From Microvirga alba (GTDB taxonomy: Bacteria > Pseudomonadota > Alphaproteobacteria > Rhizobiales > Beijerinckiaceae), in NCBI RefSeq assembly GCF_015694465.1, contig NZ_JADQDO010000009.1, positions 62,001 through 126,000 on the forward strand: a stretch of 64,000 bases of DNA, in the 5' to 3' direction. Positions 25,297-34,331 of this stretch are shown one piece after another. The notes under the pieces were generated by a model. That model saw only the letters and a program-made list of their open reading frames with translations. It was not told the DNA's origin and ran no database searches. The translations under genes were made by a program, and so were the position numbers. Numbering within the stretch: position 1 is the stretch's first letter; every line of letters begins with the position of its first letter.

Positions 25297-27816
25297 ATGG
25301 AGGCGATCTTGCACGCTCGTAACGAGGTCGGCCCGTCCGACAGCGATGAGCTGCATAAGCTTTCGCGTCATCTCTGGGCCTTTCTGGAAGGGACGACTGA
25401 TTGCGTCGTCTTCCTCGACCGACAGTGGCGTTTCACTTTTCTGAACAACCGGGCTGCCAGCGAGCTTCGCGGCGGGTTCGATCTGATCGGGAAAAATCTC
25501 TGGGAGGCCTTGCCGGAGGTCGTGGATTCACCGTTCTGGGAGCACTGCCAACGCGCCGTGACAGAACGTACGACGGAGTTCTTCGAGATCTACTACGCGC
25601 CGCTATCGACCCGGTACGAGGTGCACGCGGTCCCGGTCGAAGATGGCCTGACGATCTTCTTTCGTAATTTCAATGAACGCTTCGCGGCTGCTGAAGCGAT
25701 CCGCGAACGGGAACGTCATCTCGCGACCGTCTTCGGTCAGACGATGGTCGGCATTATCCACCGGGACATGAACGACCGCGTGCTGATGGTCAATCAACGC
25801 TTCTGCGATCTCGTGGGCCGGACCAGGGAGGAGTTGGACGGGCTCCCGATCGGGAGTTCGATCCACCCCGACGATGCCGTGTGGAACATCCCGCTGTTTC
25901 GGGAAAACGCCGCGAAGGGCGAACCTTTCCAGGTCGAAAAGCGTTACGTGCGTCCCGACGGTTCCGTGATCTGGTGCGCGGTCAACGTGTCTTTCGTGCG
26001 CGACGAGGCCGGCACCGTTGTTTCCATGGTGACGGTTGCCGAAGACATCAATGATCGCAAGGTGGCGGAGGCAAAGGTCCGCGAAAGCGAGCGCCAGCTT
26101 GCAACACTCATCGATAACCTGCCCGGTTTGGTCTATCGATGCGAGGTCGCACCGCCTTGGCGGTTCAGTATCATGAGCGTAGGTGCGGAGCCGACCACCG
26201 GGTACCAAGCAACAGACTTCACCGAGCGAGGACTGCGTTGGATGGACATTGTTCATCCCGACGATCTCGACAATCTTGAGAAGGCTGTTGCCGATGCCGT
26301 CGAGCAACAACGCCCCTTTGCGGAAACATACCGAATCGTCACGCGATCCGGTGATATACGGTGGGTCATGGAGCGGGGCCAATGCGTCTATAGCTCCTCA
26401 GGGACCCCCAGGTTCCTCGAAGGCACCGTCAACGACGTGACGAATCAAAGGCATGCAGAAGAACGACTGCGTTGGGTCGCGCATCATGACTCTCTGACGC
26501 TTGTCCCGAACCGGGTTCTCTTCCTCGAACGCCTGGAGCAGATCATCACGCGGTCTCGAAACAGCGGCCAAAAAGTTGGCCTGCTTCTTCTCGACCTCGA
26601 TCATCTGAAGGAAGTCAACGACTCGCTCGGGCACGATGGCGGCGACGCCCTTCTGCGAACGGTGGCGGAGCGATTGAGCGGCTCGATCCGCAGCATAGAC
26701 ACCATCGCGCGCAACGGGGGCGACGAATTCGGCATTATCCTGCCCGATCTCGCGGACGCCTCGGACATCGAAACAATTATCCGGCCGATCCTCGACCGGC
26801 TTCACCAACCATTCTCCTTTGGTGGTCGCGTCATCGACTGCCGCGCGAGCATCGGGGCGACTCTCTGGCCGGACCATGCGCAGGACGTGGATGACCTTCT
26901 GAAACAGGCCGACCTCGCCCTCTACTCCGCGAAAGCGGCAGGCCGCGGCAAGCTGATGGTCTTCGAGCCCTCAATGCGCGCCAAGGCACAACATCGGGTG
27001 CGGATGCGCAGCGACGCGCGCGAAGCCGTCGATGCCAGTCGCATCGAACCGTTCTACCAGCCCAAGGTGCGGCTCGGTTCAGGCAAGCTCGCTGGCTTCG
27101 AGGCCTTGCTGCGATGGCGCAACCCACGCGGTGGCCTGGAGCCGCCCGGAGCCATCGAGGCGGCCTTCGACGATCCTCACCTCGCCGTGGAAATCGGCCA
27201 ACAAATGCAGGAACTCGTATTCCGCGACATGCGCCAATGGCTCGACGCCGGCCTCGAAATCGGTCACGTCGCGATCAATGCAGCCGCCGCCGAGTTTCGT
27301 GGAAACGATTTCGCCGAACAATTGCTGGAGCGCCTGCGCGCAGCCGACATTCCTACGCGCCATCTGATCCTGGAAGTGACCGAAACCGTATTCCTCGGCC
27401 GTGGTGCGGAGCATGTCGAGCGCGCGCTCCGGACCCTCGATGCGGAAGGGGTCAGAATCGCGCTCGATGATTTCGGTACCGGCTACGCATCGCTCTCGCA
27501 TCTCAAACAATTCCCGGTCGCCATCATGAAGATCGACCGCTCCTTCGTTCGCGATCTCGCCAGCAACCCGGACGATACCGCCATCCTCCAAGCGATTCTG
27601 CAGTTGGGCCGGAGCCTGGGGATCACGACGATCGCGGAAGGAATCGAGACCGATATCCAAGCCGATTATCTGCGGATGCAGGGCTGCGATCTCGGCCAGG
27701 GGTATCTCTTCGGCGAGGCCGCTCCGAAGGACCGCATTCCCGCCATCGTATCGTCATGGACGGCGCGTCATCGTCGAGGCCCCGGCGAGCCGTTTACCCT
27801 CCCGCCTCCTCGCTGA
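25297..27816 (+). CDS. Multi-PAS diguanylate cyclase/phosphodiesterase (GGDEF-EAL)
   Basis: A large cytoplasmic sensor protein that could both make and degrade cyclic di-GMP. Starting from ATG 25297 it has 839 residues: three PAS domains in the first 400 (FLEGTTDCVVFLDRQWRF; TVFGQTMVGIIHRDMN; LIDNLPGLVYRCEV), then a GGDEF domain with an intact NGGDEFGIIL, and an EAL domain with EALLRW, LILEVTETVF, LDDFGTGYASL and MKIDRSFV. Both catalytic motifs look functional. The start is uncertain: the frame is open to 25183 without a clear ribosome-binding site. No neighbour reveals the pathway. Confidence 0.9.
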   Translation: MEAILHARNEVGPSDSDELHKLSRHLWAFLEGTTDCVVFLDRQWRFTFLNNRAASELRGGFDLIGKNLWEALPEVVDSPFWEHCQRAVTERTTEFFEIYYAPLSTRYEVHAVPVEDGLTIFFRNFNERFAAAEAIRERERHLATVFGQTMVGIIHRDMNDRVLMVNQRFCDLVGRTREELDGLPIGSSIHPDDAVWNIPLFRENAAKGEPFQVEKRYVRPDGSVIWCAVNVSFVRDEAGTVVSMVTVAEDINDRKVAEAKVRESERQLATLIDNLPGLVYRCEVAPPWRFSIMSVGAEPTTGYQATDFTERGLRWMDIVHPDDLDNLEKAVADAVEQQRPFAETYRIVTRSGDIRWVMERGQCVYSSSGTPRFLEGTVNDVTNQRHAEERLRWVAHHDSLTLVPNRVLFLERLEQIITRSRNSGQKVGLLLLDLDHLKEVNDSLGHDGGDALLRTVAERLSGSIRSIDTIARNGGDEFGIILPDLADASDIETIIRPILDRLHQPFSFGGRVIDCRASIGATLWPDHAQDVDDLLKQADLALYSAKAAGRGKLMVFEPSMRAKAQHRVRMRSDAREAVDASRIEPFYQPKVRLGSGKLAGFEALLRWRNPRGGLEPPGAIEAAFDDPHLAVEIGQQMQELVFRDMRQWLDAGLEIGHVAINAAAAEFRGNDFAEQLLERLRAADIPTRHLILEVTETVFLGRGAEHVERALRTLDAEGVRIALDDFGTGYASLSHLKQFPVAIMKIDRSFVRDLASNPDDTAILQAILQLGRSLGITTIAEGIETDIQADYLRMQGCDLGQGYLFGEAAPKDRIPAIVSSWTARHRRGPGEPFTLPPPR

Positions 27817-27853
27817 ACCGGCATCGGCCCGCACGACCCAACGCCTTTGTCCG

Positions 27854-27881
27854 CCGGTCGCCGGTCGCCGGTCGCCGGTCG
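27854..27881. repeat. Short tandem heptamer array
   Basis: Four exact copies of CCGGTCG in a row in the gap between the GGDEF-EAL gene and the next secreted-protein gene. Possible slippage site; no other role visible. Confidence 0.75.
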
Positions 27882-28001
27882 CCCGATGATGTAATGATGT
27901 TTTAGTTTTTCGAGCGTTTATTGTGAGGCAGCCCGGAAGAAGCTGCCAGCTCGACACGCGTTGCCGCGCTACGAGCACACTTTCATTAAATGGTGGATTG
28001 A

Positions 28002-29129
28002 ATGACTGGAAATGTTCGGCCTTCAAACTTGAAACGCTGGTCCATCCTCTGCGCGGCAGCGCTCACATTGGGAATGGTGTCGAGTTCCGAAGCGCTTGCC
28101 TATGTCGCGCGCCGCTCCGCCACCATTGGCGCGAACCTCTCGCCAAGTGCACAAGAGAGCGTCAAGAAGTCGATCGACGGACAGCTGGCCGCAGCCGACA
28201 AAGCCGAAGGCCGCCCCTCAAACGCTCTCGCAACCGATTGCCTGTTCGCGGCCGAAATGGTGAAGCAAGGCGACAAGCGCTTCACGCCCTATTTGCAGGC
28301 GCGCGTCGATGCCTTGCTGAAGCTCGCCGCCCAAGATGAGAACGGCAGTCTCACATGGAGCCGGCGAAAGCAGGACAACGACCCGAAGCGTTGTTCCAAC
28401 GGCGGCTTCGACGCTTTCGGAGACGGCACGTGCGATGCGCCGGGCACACCTTACGCGTTCCAAAGCGGCTTGGCGCTCGCCTGCCTTGGACGCGCGGCGG
28501 ACGTGCTCAAGAAGCCGGATTTGCTTCGGCTTGGAAGTGGGGGAGTGTCCTACTGGTCAAAGCACGCCGCGATTTTGCCGGCTTGCGGAAATTGCGTCTA
28601 TTTCTGGTCGAGCGGGAATGCCAATGACAGCATCCGCTTCATCAGAAACACCAATATCTATCTGAGCCTCGGCACGGCGGCGGTGGCCCAAACGGATCGG
28701 GACTGGATGCTCGTCAAGCGCAGCATCGCATCGGAAACATTCGAGCGGCGCAACGGCAATCAAGGCTACCTCAGTGCCCTGGATCCGGAGTGGCAGCAGA
28801 AGCCGACGGAGCGGGCGCGGACCGAAAATCACATGGCGGGAATGGCCGCTGCCCTGCTCGCGATTCATAACTTGCGCGGCGACCCCGAAGCGCTTGACCT
28901 CGCACGATGGAACTACAAGACTTGGGCAGGTTGCAACAGCAGCGACTGCGCCTCGAACAACTGCAGCTTCTGGTCGGGCAATCCCACGCAGTGCAGGACG
29001 AGCACGACCTTCGTGCATTGCACTTTCCGCCAGGTCGATCCGGCCGCGAAGGGACTTTGCGAACTCGCGATCTCGAAGGGCAGCACGCTCACCTCTAGCG
29101 ACCTCCTCTTTGTCGTCTCGGGCGACTAG
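28002..29129 (+). CDS. Secreted cysteine-rich protein, unknown function
   Basis: A 375-residue protein with a signal peptide (ILCAAALTLGMVSSSEALA). The mature part is mostly helical in pattern and has about twelve cysteines, suggesting several disulfides: for example RCSNGGFDAFGDGTC, PACGNCVYFW and AGCNSSDCASNNCSFW. Motifs such as NGSLTWSRRKQDNDP and TENHMAGMAAALLAIHNLRGD hint at an alpha-helical toroid of the glycoside/lyase type, but no catalytic signature is recognised. The surrounding genes give no clue. It may be a periplasmic or outer-surface enzyme. Confidence 0.78.
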   Translation: MTGNVRPSNLKRWSILCAAALTLGMVSSSEALAYVARRSATIGANLSPSAQESVKKSIDGQLAAADKAEGRPSNALATDCLFAAEMVKQGDKRFTPYLQARVDALLKLAAQDENGSLTWSRRKQDNDPKRCSNGGFDAFGDGTCDAPGTPYAFQSGLALACLGRAADVLKKPDLLRLGSGGVSYWSKHAAILPACGNCVYFWSSGNANDSIRFIRNTNIYLSLGTAAVAQTDRDWMLVKRSIASETFERRNGNQGYLSALDPEWQQKPTERARTENHMAGMAAALLAIHNLRGDPEALDLARWNYKTWAGCNSSDCASNNCSFWSGNPTQCRTSTTFVHCTFRQVDPAAKGLCELAISKGSTLTSSDLLFVVSGD

Positions 29130-29240
29130 CGCGCCCCATTCGACGCTCACGCGTTCGCACGGCGTGAGCGCCTTTCGCGCTTGATGCCGACGGCGCCTGC
29201 CCCATCTCCTTGAGGCCATGCCCGTTCCTCAGTGAACAGC

Positions 29241-30239
29241 ATGTCAACGAGGGCCATGCGCATGAGCGGCGACAAGACATCATCCGTCAAGCGTCAGCAG
29301 ACGAGTCAGCTTTGGCCGGCCCTGGATTATGAAACGTGGCGCGACACCGCGACCACGCTTCAGCTCTGGACCCAGATCGTCGGCAAGATACGCCTGGCGA
29401 CGACACCGTGGCTCAATCACTCCTGGCACGTCACGCTCTATGTCTCGACTGTGGGACTGACGACGTCGCCGATCTATATCGACGGACACGCTCTCGAAAT
29501 CGAGTTCGACTTCATCACACAGGTCCTGCGCATCCGCACGAGCCGCGGCGACAAGAGGGATCTTCCGCTGATCGCGCAACCTGTCAGCGCTTTCTATCGG
29601 ACACTCTTTGCGGCCCTCGATGACCTCGGGATGTCCGTCGACATCAACGTCATTCCCAATGAGATCGCGCAAGCCATTCCGTTTCCCGAGGACGACATTC
29701 ACGCCGCCTATGATCCGGAGGCGGCACGTCGTTTCTGGCGTGCTCTGGTTCAGGCCGACCGGGTCTTCAAACTCTTCCGCACCGGCTTTATCGGCAAATG
29801 CAGCCCGGTCCACTTCTTCTGGGGCAGCTTCGACCTCGCCGTGACACGCTTCTCCGGACGCCCCGCCCCCCTCCATCCGGGCGGCGTTCCGCATCTGCCT
29901 ACCATTGTCGCGCGGGAGGCTTATTCGCACGAGGTGAGCAGCGCCGGATTCTGGCCGGGAAACGACGCCTTTCCGCAGGCCGCCTTCTACTCCTACGCCT
30001 ATCCCGAGCCGCCGGGATTTCGCAATCGTCCGATCCGTCCCGCGATCGCCTCGTTCAACAGCCAGCTTGGCGAATTCATCCTGCCGTATGACGCGGTCCG
30101 GCTCAGCGCGACCCCGGATGAAACCCTGCTGGCTTTTCTCCAATCAACCTACGACGCCGCCGCCGATACGGCCGGATGGGATCGCCACGCACTGGAATGC
30201 GCTTTGGGCTCCCCCAGACATTGCCGACCGGTCGAATAA
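29241..30239 (+). CDS. DUF5996 family protein
   Basis: A 332-residue protein of unknown function. DUF5996 hallmarks are visible: LWPALDYETWRDTATTLQLWTQIVGKIRL at the N-terminus, HSWHVTLYVSTVGLTTSPI, then FRTGFIGKCSPVHFFWGSFDLAVTRFSGRPAP and SHEVSSAGFWPGN, ending with ASFNSQLGEFILPYDAVR. The protein is cytosolic in appearance. The start is uncertain; GTG 29232, ATG 29241 and ATG 29262 are all in frame and none has a convincing ribosome-binding site. It stands alone. Confidence 0.85.
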   Translation: MSTRAMRMSGDKTSSVKRQQTSQLWPALDYETWRDTATTLQLWTQIVGKIRLATTPWLNHSWHVTLYVSTVGLTTSPIYIDGHALEIEFDFITQVLRIRTSRGDKRDLPLIAQPVSAFYRTLFAALDDLGMSVDINVIPNEIAQAIPFPEDDIHAAYDPEAARRFWRALVQADRVFKLFRTGFIGKCSPVHFFWGSFDLAVTRFSGRPAPLHPGGVPHLPTIVAREAYSHEVSSAGFWPGNDAFPQAAFYSYAYPEPPGFRNRPIRPAIASFNSQLGEFILPYDAVRLSATPDETLLAFLQSTYDAAADTAGWDRHALECALGSPRHCRPVE

Positions 30240-30262
30240 TTAAGCCTGGCGCGGAGCTTCAA

Positions 30263-30281
30263 GGGGAGGCGTAGCCTCCCC
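30263..30281. terminator. Hairpin between convergent DUF5996 and small exported-protein genes
   Basis: Perfect 8-bp GC-rich stem GGGGAGGC / GCCTCCCC with loop GTA, 24 bases after the DUF5996 stop. There is no T tail, so it may be a weak or factor-aided terminator. Confidence 0.5.
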
Positions 30282-30360
30282 TCTGCGGATCGCCCGCTTC
30301 CCTGGAATGCTTTCAATCCCTTGCAGCCGCCATAGGCCCACTGGGTAAGGAGCCTTGCTT

Positions 30361-30627
30361 CTATTCACTGCCCCCGGAGGCATAGGTCAGCGCTGGTTGC
30401 TCGGCCTTGCGGGTGCGGTAGCGGCGCAACAGCGCATATCCACCGGCCACGAGGAGAAAGGGCAGGCCGGCTCCAGCTATCGGCCCTGGCGCCCCTCGGC
30501 TCCCACCACAGGAGTTGCCCTGACACTGGTTGCCTACCCCGTTGTTACCATTGGCGCCACCAGCAAGGGCAGGCAACGTGAAAGTTGCTGCCACAAGCAA
30601 TGCGGCTAGGCTGGCATGCTTCAACAT
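30361..30627 (-). CDS. Small exported protein with C-terminal sorting-like tail
   Basis: An 88-residue protein. It has a signal peptide (LAALLVAATFTLPALAGG), a short Gly/Asn-rich mature part with two cysteines (NQCQGNSCGGSRG), and then a tripartite C-terminus: the motif GPIAGAGLP, a hydrophobic helix FLLVAGGYALL and basic residues RRYRTRK. This layout resembles the PEP-CTERM type of sorting signal, though the motif differs. I use ATG 30627 because GGAGAGGG lies just upstream; a longer frame reaching 30735 has no such signal. The upstream 310 bases to tRNA-His hold no other gene. Confidence 0.75.
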   Translation of the reverse strand: MLKHASLAALLVAATFTLPALAGGANGNNGVGNQCQGNSCGGSRGAPGPIAGAGLPFLLVAGGYALLRRYRTRKAEQPALTYASGGSE

Positions 30628-30937
30628 AATCCCTCTCCAAGTGAAGATCATTGGCAGCTGATAGTCGCCTCTCAAGGTCGATAAACAACAGCCCTTTCGG
30701 ATCAGGGCAAAGTGCATTGGGAGTAATGGCGTCATTGAGAGCGCATCGCCGTCGCGATCGAATAGAGATTACACACGCGCTCAGTGCCCCCAAAGGCTAG
30801 CTTGGCGCATTGGAATATAGCGCCCCAAGGTGGCGCGTTCGATCATACGAGAGGGGGCAATTTCTGCGTTCTGCTTACCGAAGCTCTGACCGGCTCGCAA
30901 AGGGCGGCTCAAAATCGGCTCAACCCCTTATTCTAAA

Positions 30938-31014
30938 TGGTACAGCCGCCCCGGCTCGAACGGGGGACCCCCAGATCCACAATCTGGTGCTCTAACCAAC
31001 TGAGCTACGGCTGC
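30938..31014 (-). tRNA. tRNA-His (anticodon GTG), CCA encoded
   Basis: A complete cloverleaf on the minus strand. The acceptor GCAGCCG pairs with CGGCTGT, and the anticodon stem CCAGA / TCTGG encloses loop TTGTGGA with GTG. The 3' end is A73 followed by CCA. The base before position 1 is T, so the extra G-1 typical of most bacterial tRNA-His is not encoded; together with A73 this is the alphaproteobacterial form. A 5' promoter region of about 70 bases separates it from the tctC terminator. Confidence 0.97.
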
Positions 31015-31085
31015 ACACGCGGCAGGGTGTAATCGTCTGAGCGATCAATTTCAAGGCTTCTTTGTCGTCGCAGACGCCCAAAAAC

Positions 31086-31112
31086 GAACGGCGGGCCAGA
31101 AGCCCGCCGTTC
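31086..31112 (-). terminator. Intrinsic terminator of the tct operon
   Basis: 11-bp perfect stem GAACGGCGGGC / GCCCGCCGTTC with a 5-base loop, 25 bases after the tctC stop on the minus strand. Confidence 0.8.
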
Positions 31113-31136
31113 TTCAAGGAAAAGCTAGGAAAAAGC

Positions 31137-32105
31137 TTACTCCGCCGTCGCTCCTGCGGCCTTCAAAACCGGGGTCCAGCGGGCTACTTCGCTCTCGACC
31201 AATTTCTGCAGGGCTTCCGGGGAACGCTCGGCTCCGCTCGGAATCACGCCGCCGAGATCGAGCAGGCGCTTGCGGGTCGACTCGTCGTCGAGGGCCTTCA
31301 CGAGGGCGTCGCTGAGCTTTTTCGCGATTTCGGGCGAGGTGCCCTTGGGCGCGAAGACTGCGTTCCAGGCGCTGACCTCGAAGCCGTCGAGACCGGCTTC
31401 CTTGGTGGTCGGCAGGTTCGGCAGGGCCGGCGAGCGCTCGGCCGTCGCGATGGCGAAGGCCTTGATGTTGCCGCCCTGGATCTGCGGCGCGACGTTGACG
31501 ATCTGGTCGGTCATGTAGTCGACCGTGTTCGCCATCAGGTCGTTCAGCGCCGGCCCGGTGCCGCGATAGGCGACCATCGTCGGCTTGGTCTTGACAACCG
31601 CATTGAAGAAGATGCCGGTCATATGCGAGACCGATCCCACGCCCGCATGGGCCATGTTCACCTTCTCGCCGTTGGTCTTCATGTAATCGACGAAGCCCTT
31701 CAGGTCGTTGGCCGGAAAGTCCTTCTTCGCCACGATGACGATGGGAGTGCCGGCGGCGAGGCCGATGGGCGCGAAATCCTTCGTCGGGTCATATTTCAGA
31801 TTCGGATAGAGAGCGGGCGCGGCACCGTGGGTGCCCATATGGCCCATCATGATGGTGTAGCCATCCGCTTGAGCCTGCGCCGCGCGCGTAATGCCGGTGG
31901 TGCCGCCGGCGCCAGCCACGTTCTCGATCACGATCTGCTGGCCAAGCGTGCGGGACATGTGGTCGCCGACGATGCGGGCGATCACGTCCGTCGGGCCGCC
32001 TGCCGCGAAGGGCACGATCATGGTGATCGGGCGCTGCGGATAGGTCTGCGCCTGCGCGGCCGTAGCCAGGCCGATAGCGGCGAGGGTCAGTGCGATCTTT
32101 TTCAT
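31137..32105 (-). CDS. tctC: Tripartite tricarboxylate transporter substrate-binding protein (TctC/Bug)
   Basis: Periplasmic binding protein of 322 residues in the Bug family. It has a signal peptide (MKKIALTLAAIGLATAAQA), then the family start YPQRPITMIVPFAAGGPTDVIAR. The VVENVAGAGG-type loop reads IVIENVAGAGGTTGI, and the domain-closing motif MAHAGVGSVSHMTGIFF is present. I use ATG 32105 with GGGAGAAA upstream rather than an earlier in-frame start. It is third in the minus-strand order tctB-tctA-tctC, which differs from the common C-B-A order. The ligand (citrate, other carboxylate, or unrelated) is not predictable. Confidence 0.92.
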   Translation of the reverse strand: MKKIALTLAAIGLATAAQAQTYPQRPITMIVPFAAGGPTDVIARIVGDHMSRTLGQQIVIENVAGAGGTTGITRAAQAQADGYTIMMGHMGTHGAAPALYPNLKYDPTKDFAPIGLAAGTPIVIVAKKDFPANDLKGFVDYMKTNGEKVNMAHAGVGSVSHMTGIFFNAVVKTKPTMVAYRGTGPALNDLMANTVDYMTDQIVNVAPQIQGGNIKAFAIATAERSPALPNLPTTKEAGLDGFEVSAWNAVFAPKGTSPEIAKKLSDALVKALDDESTRKRLLDLGGVIPSGAERSPEALQKLVESEVARWTPVLKAAGATAE

Positions 32106-32166
32106 TGGTTTCTCCCTGGAAGATTTTCTTGCGTTAGAATGTGCGGAAGGCGTTTCCGAAGACAAG

Positions 32167-33669
32167 CTACTCGGTGAAGACCTCGTCCCTGCCCTTCCGG
32201 ATCGAGGGGAGAAGCGCCAGCACCAGGAGGACCAGCGCCACGGCCAGCAGGCCGGCGCTGACCGGGCGTTCGATGAAGGTCGCGAGCGAGCCGCGCGAAA
32301 TGATGAGCGCGCGCCTCAGGTTTTCCTCCATCAGCTTGCCCAGTACGAAGCCGAGCAGCATCGGCGCGGGCTCGAAGCCGAGCTTGATCAAGAGGTAGCC
32401 GACGAGGCCGAAGAGCGCGATGAACATCACGTCCGTCGGCAGCGAGTTGATGGAATAGATGCCGATGGCGCAGAACATCAGGATCGCCGGGAACATCAGG
32501 CGATAAGGCACCTTCAAGAGGCGCACCCACATGCCGACCATCGGCAGGTTGATGACGAGCAGCATCAGGTTGCCGACCCACATGGAGGCGATCATGCCCC
32601 AGAACAGGTTCGGATTGCGGGTCATGACCTGCGGCCCCGGCACGATGCCGTGGATCGTCATGGCGCCGACCATCAGCGCCATCACCGCGTTCGGCGGAAT
32701 GCCGAGGGTGAGAAGCGGGATGAAGGAGGTCTGCGCGCCGGCGTTGTTGGCGGATTCGGGGCCCGCGACACCCTCGATCGCGCCGCGGCCGAAGCGGCGC
32801 GGGTCCTTCGCGAGCTTCTTTTCCACCGTGTAGGAGGCAAACGGTCCCAACACCGCGCCGTTGCCCGGCAGAATGCCGAGGATCGAGCCGATTACGGTGC
32901 CACGAATGACGGACGCATAGGATTGCTTGAAATCCTCCTTGTTCGGCAGAAGGCGGCCAATGGCCTTATGCACGATGTCACGCGCTTCCGTGTTGTCGAG
33001 ATTGCGCATCACCTCGGCGATACCGAAGATGCCCATGGCGAGAACGGCGAAATCGATGCCATCCGACAGGAAGGACAGGCCAAAGGTCATGCGCTCCTGG
33101 CCGGTCTCGAGGTCCGTGCCGACAGTGGAGAGCAGCACGCCCACAAGGATCATCGCGATCGCCTTGAGGATCGACCCGCGCGCCAGCACGACCGCAAAGA
33201 CGAGGCCCATGACCATGAGCGAGAAATATTCCGCCGGGCCGAAGATCAACGCGAGCTTGGTGAGCGGCGCGCCCAGCGCGGCGATGACCAGGGTCGCGAC
33301 AGTGCCGGCAAAGAAGGAGCCTATGGCGGCGATGCCGAGCGCCACGCCGGCGCGGCCCTGCCGGGCCATCTGGTGGCCGTCGAGCGCGGTGACGACGGAG
33401 GTCGCCTCGCCTGGAATGTTGACGAGGATGGCGGTCGTCGAGCCGCCGTATTGCGCGCCGTAATAGATACCCGCGAGCATGATCAGCGCGCCGACCGGAT
33501 CGAGCCCGAAGGTGATCGGCAGGAGCATGGCAATGGTCGCGATGGGGCCGACACCCGGCAGAACGCCGATCAGCGTGCCGACGAGGCAACCGAGGAACGC
33601 GAGGCCGAGATTTTGCAACGACAGCGCGACGCCGAAGCCGAGGCTCAGATTGGAAAAGAAATCACCCAT
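32167..33669 (-). CDS. tctA: Tripartite tricarboxylate transporter large permease TctA
   Basis: The large membrane subunit, 500 residues with about 11-12 hydrophobic helices. TctA motifs include GCLVGTLIGVLPGVGPIATIAML, GIYYGAQYGGSTTAILVNIPGE, and GILPGNGAVLGPFASY, plus GVAGPESANNAGAQTSFIPLLTLGIP. Its ATG shares bases with the tctB stop (TGATG), so translation is coupled. Together with tctB and tctC it forms a sodium- or proton-driven uptake system for a carboxylate. Confidence 0.94.
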   Translation of the reverse strand: MGDFFSNLSLGFGVALSLQNLGLAFLGCLVGTLIGVLPGVGPIATIAMLLPITFGLDPVGALIMLAGIYYGAQYGGSTTAILVNIPGEATSVVTALDGHQMARQGRAGVALGIAAIGSFFAGTVATLVIAALGAPLTKLALIFGPAEYFSLMVMGLVFAVVLARGSILKAIAMILVGVLLSTVGTDLETGQERMTFGLSFLSDGIDFAVLAMGIFGIAEVMRNLDNTEARDIVHKAIGRLLPNKEDFKQSYASVIRGTVIGSILGILPGNGAVLGPFASYTVEKKLAKDPRRFGRGAIEGVAGPESANNAGAQTSFIPLLTLGIPPNAVMALMVGAMTIHGIVPGPQVMTRNPNLFWGMIASMWVGNLMLLVINLPMVGMWVRLLKVPYRLMFPAILMFCAIGIYSINSLPTDVMFIALFGLVGYLLIKLGFEPAPMLLGFVLGKLMEENLRRALIISRGSLATFIERPVSAGLLAVALVLLVLALLPSIRKGRDEVFTE

Positions 33670-34331
33670 CAACCCCTCCCGCCCTGAACAGCGACATCGA
33701 CCTGATCAGCCTTGTGGCCACGACCGAGGAAAAACACGGCTGCCGCGCCGACGATCATGAGAGCCGCGGTTGCTCGCAAGACGGCCTTTTGCGACCAGTC
33801 GGCGGGGAACAGGCCGGTAAGGCTCTGTGGGAAGATCGGGATCGGGAGGTTCAGGAGATCGCCGAAGAGCAGCATGCAGAACGGCGTCAGGCCGAGGGCA
33901 AGGATCACGAGTTCCCGCAAGCGAGCCTCGGGCGTCGCAAAACCGCTGACGATGATCGCGAGCGGACCGGCCACCGCAAGGCCGAGACCCGGGATCGCGA
34001 TGGGGCCGAGAGCAAAGGGCCTGATCGTCACGGCAAAGCCGACGATCGCGAGAAGGATGAAGAACACGCCCCGCAGGCTCCAACGCTCCAGCGCCTCACC
34101 AGGCTTGAACGAAGACGCGACGAGCGCAAGGCCAGCGAGACCGACGCCGATGGCGAGCCAATCCGGCAGCATGGCCGGCCCCATGGAGCGCAGTGTGCCC
34201 CGGGGGAGATCGCTCATCAGCCACAACGCGAGGGCAGCCAAGGCAATCAATGAAATTCCGCCAGCAAAATTTTGCGGCGCACGGATGGACCAGCGACGCT
34301 CCGGACTGGAGCGTTCGTGAGAAGTAGGCAT
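33669..34331 (-). CDS. tctB: Tripartite tricarboxylate transporter small subunit TctB
   Basis: Small membrane subunit, 220 residues with four predicted membrane helices (ISLIALAALALWLMSDLP; GVFFILLAIVGFAVTI; LGLAVAGPLAIIVSGFA; ALGLTPFCMLLFGDLL). The DUF1468/TctB layout, with the conserved GTLRSMGPAMLPDWLAIG near the N-terminus, is clear. It is first in the operon and overlaps tctA by a single base. Confidence 0.88.
   Translation of the reverse strand: MPTSHERSSPERRWSIRAPQNFAGGISLIALAALALWLMSDLPRGTLRSMGPAMLPDWLAIGVGLAGLALVASSFKPGEALERWSLRGVFFILLAIVGFAVTIRPFALGPIAIPGLGLAVAGPLAIIVSGFATPEARLRELVILALGLTPFCMLLFGDLLNLPIPIFPQSLTGLFPADWSQKAVLRATAALMIVGAAAVFFLGRGHKADQVDVAVQGGRG

Noticed and set aside
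27854..27881. CRISPR-like array
   Set aside because: Heptamers are directly adjacent without spacers; no cas genes and no CRISPR pattern anywhere in the window.
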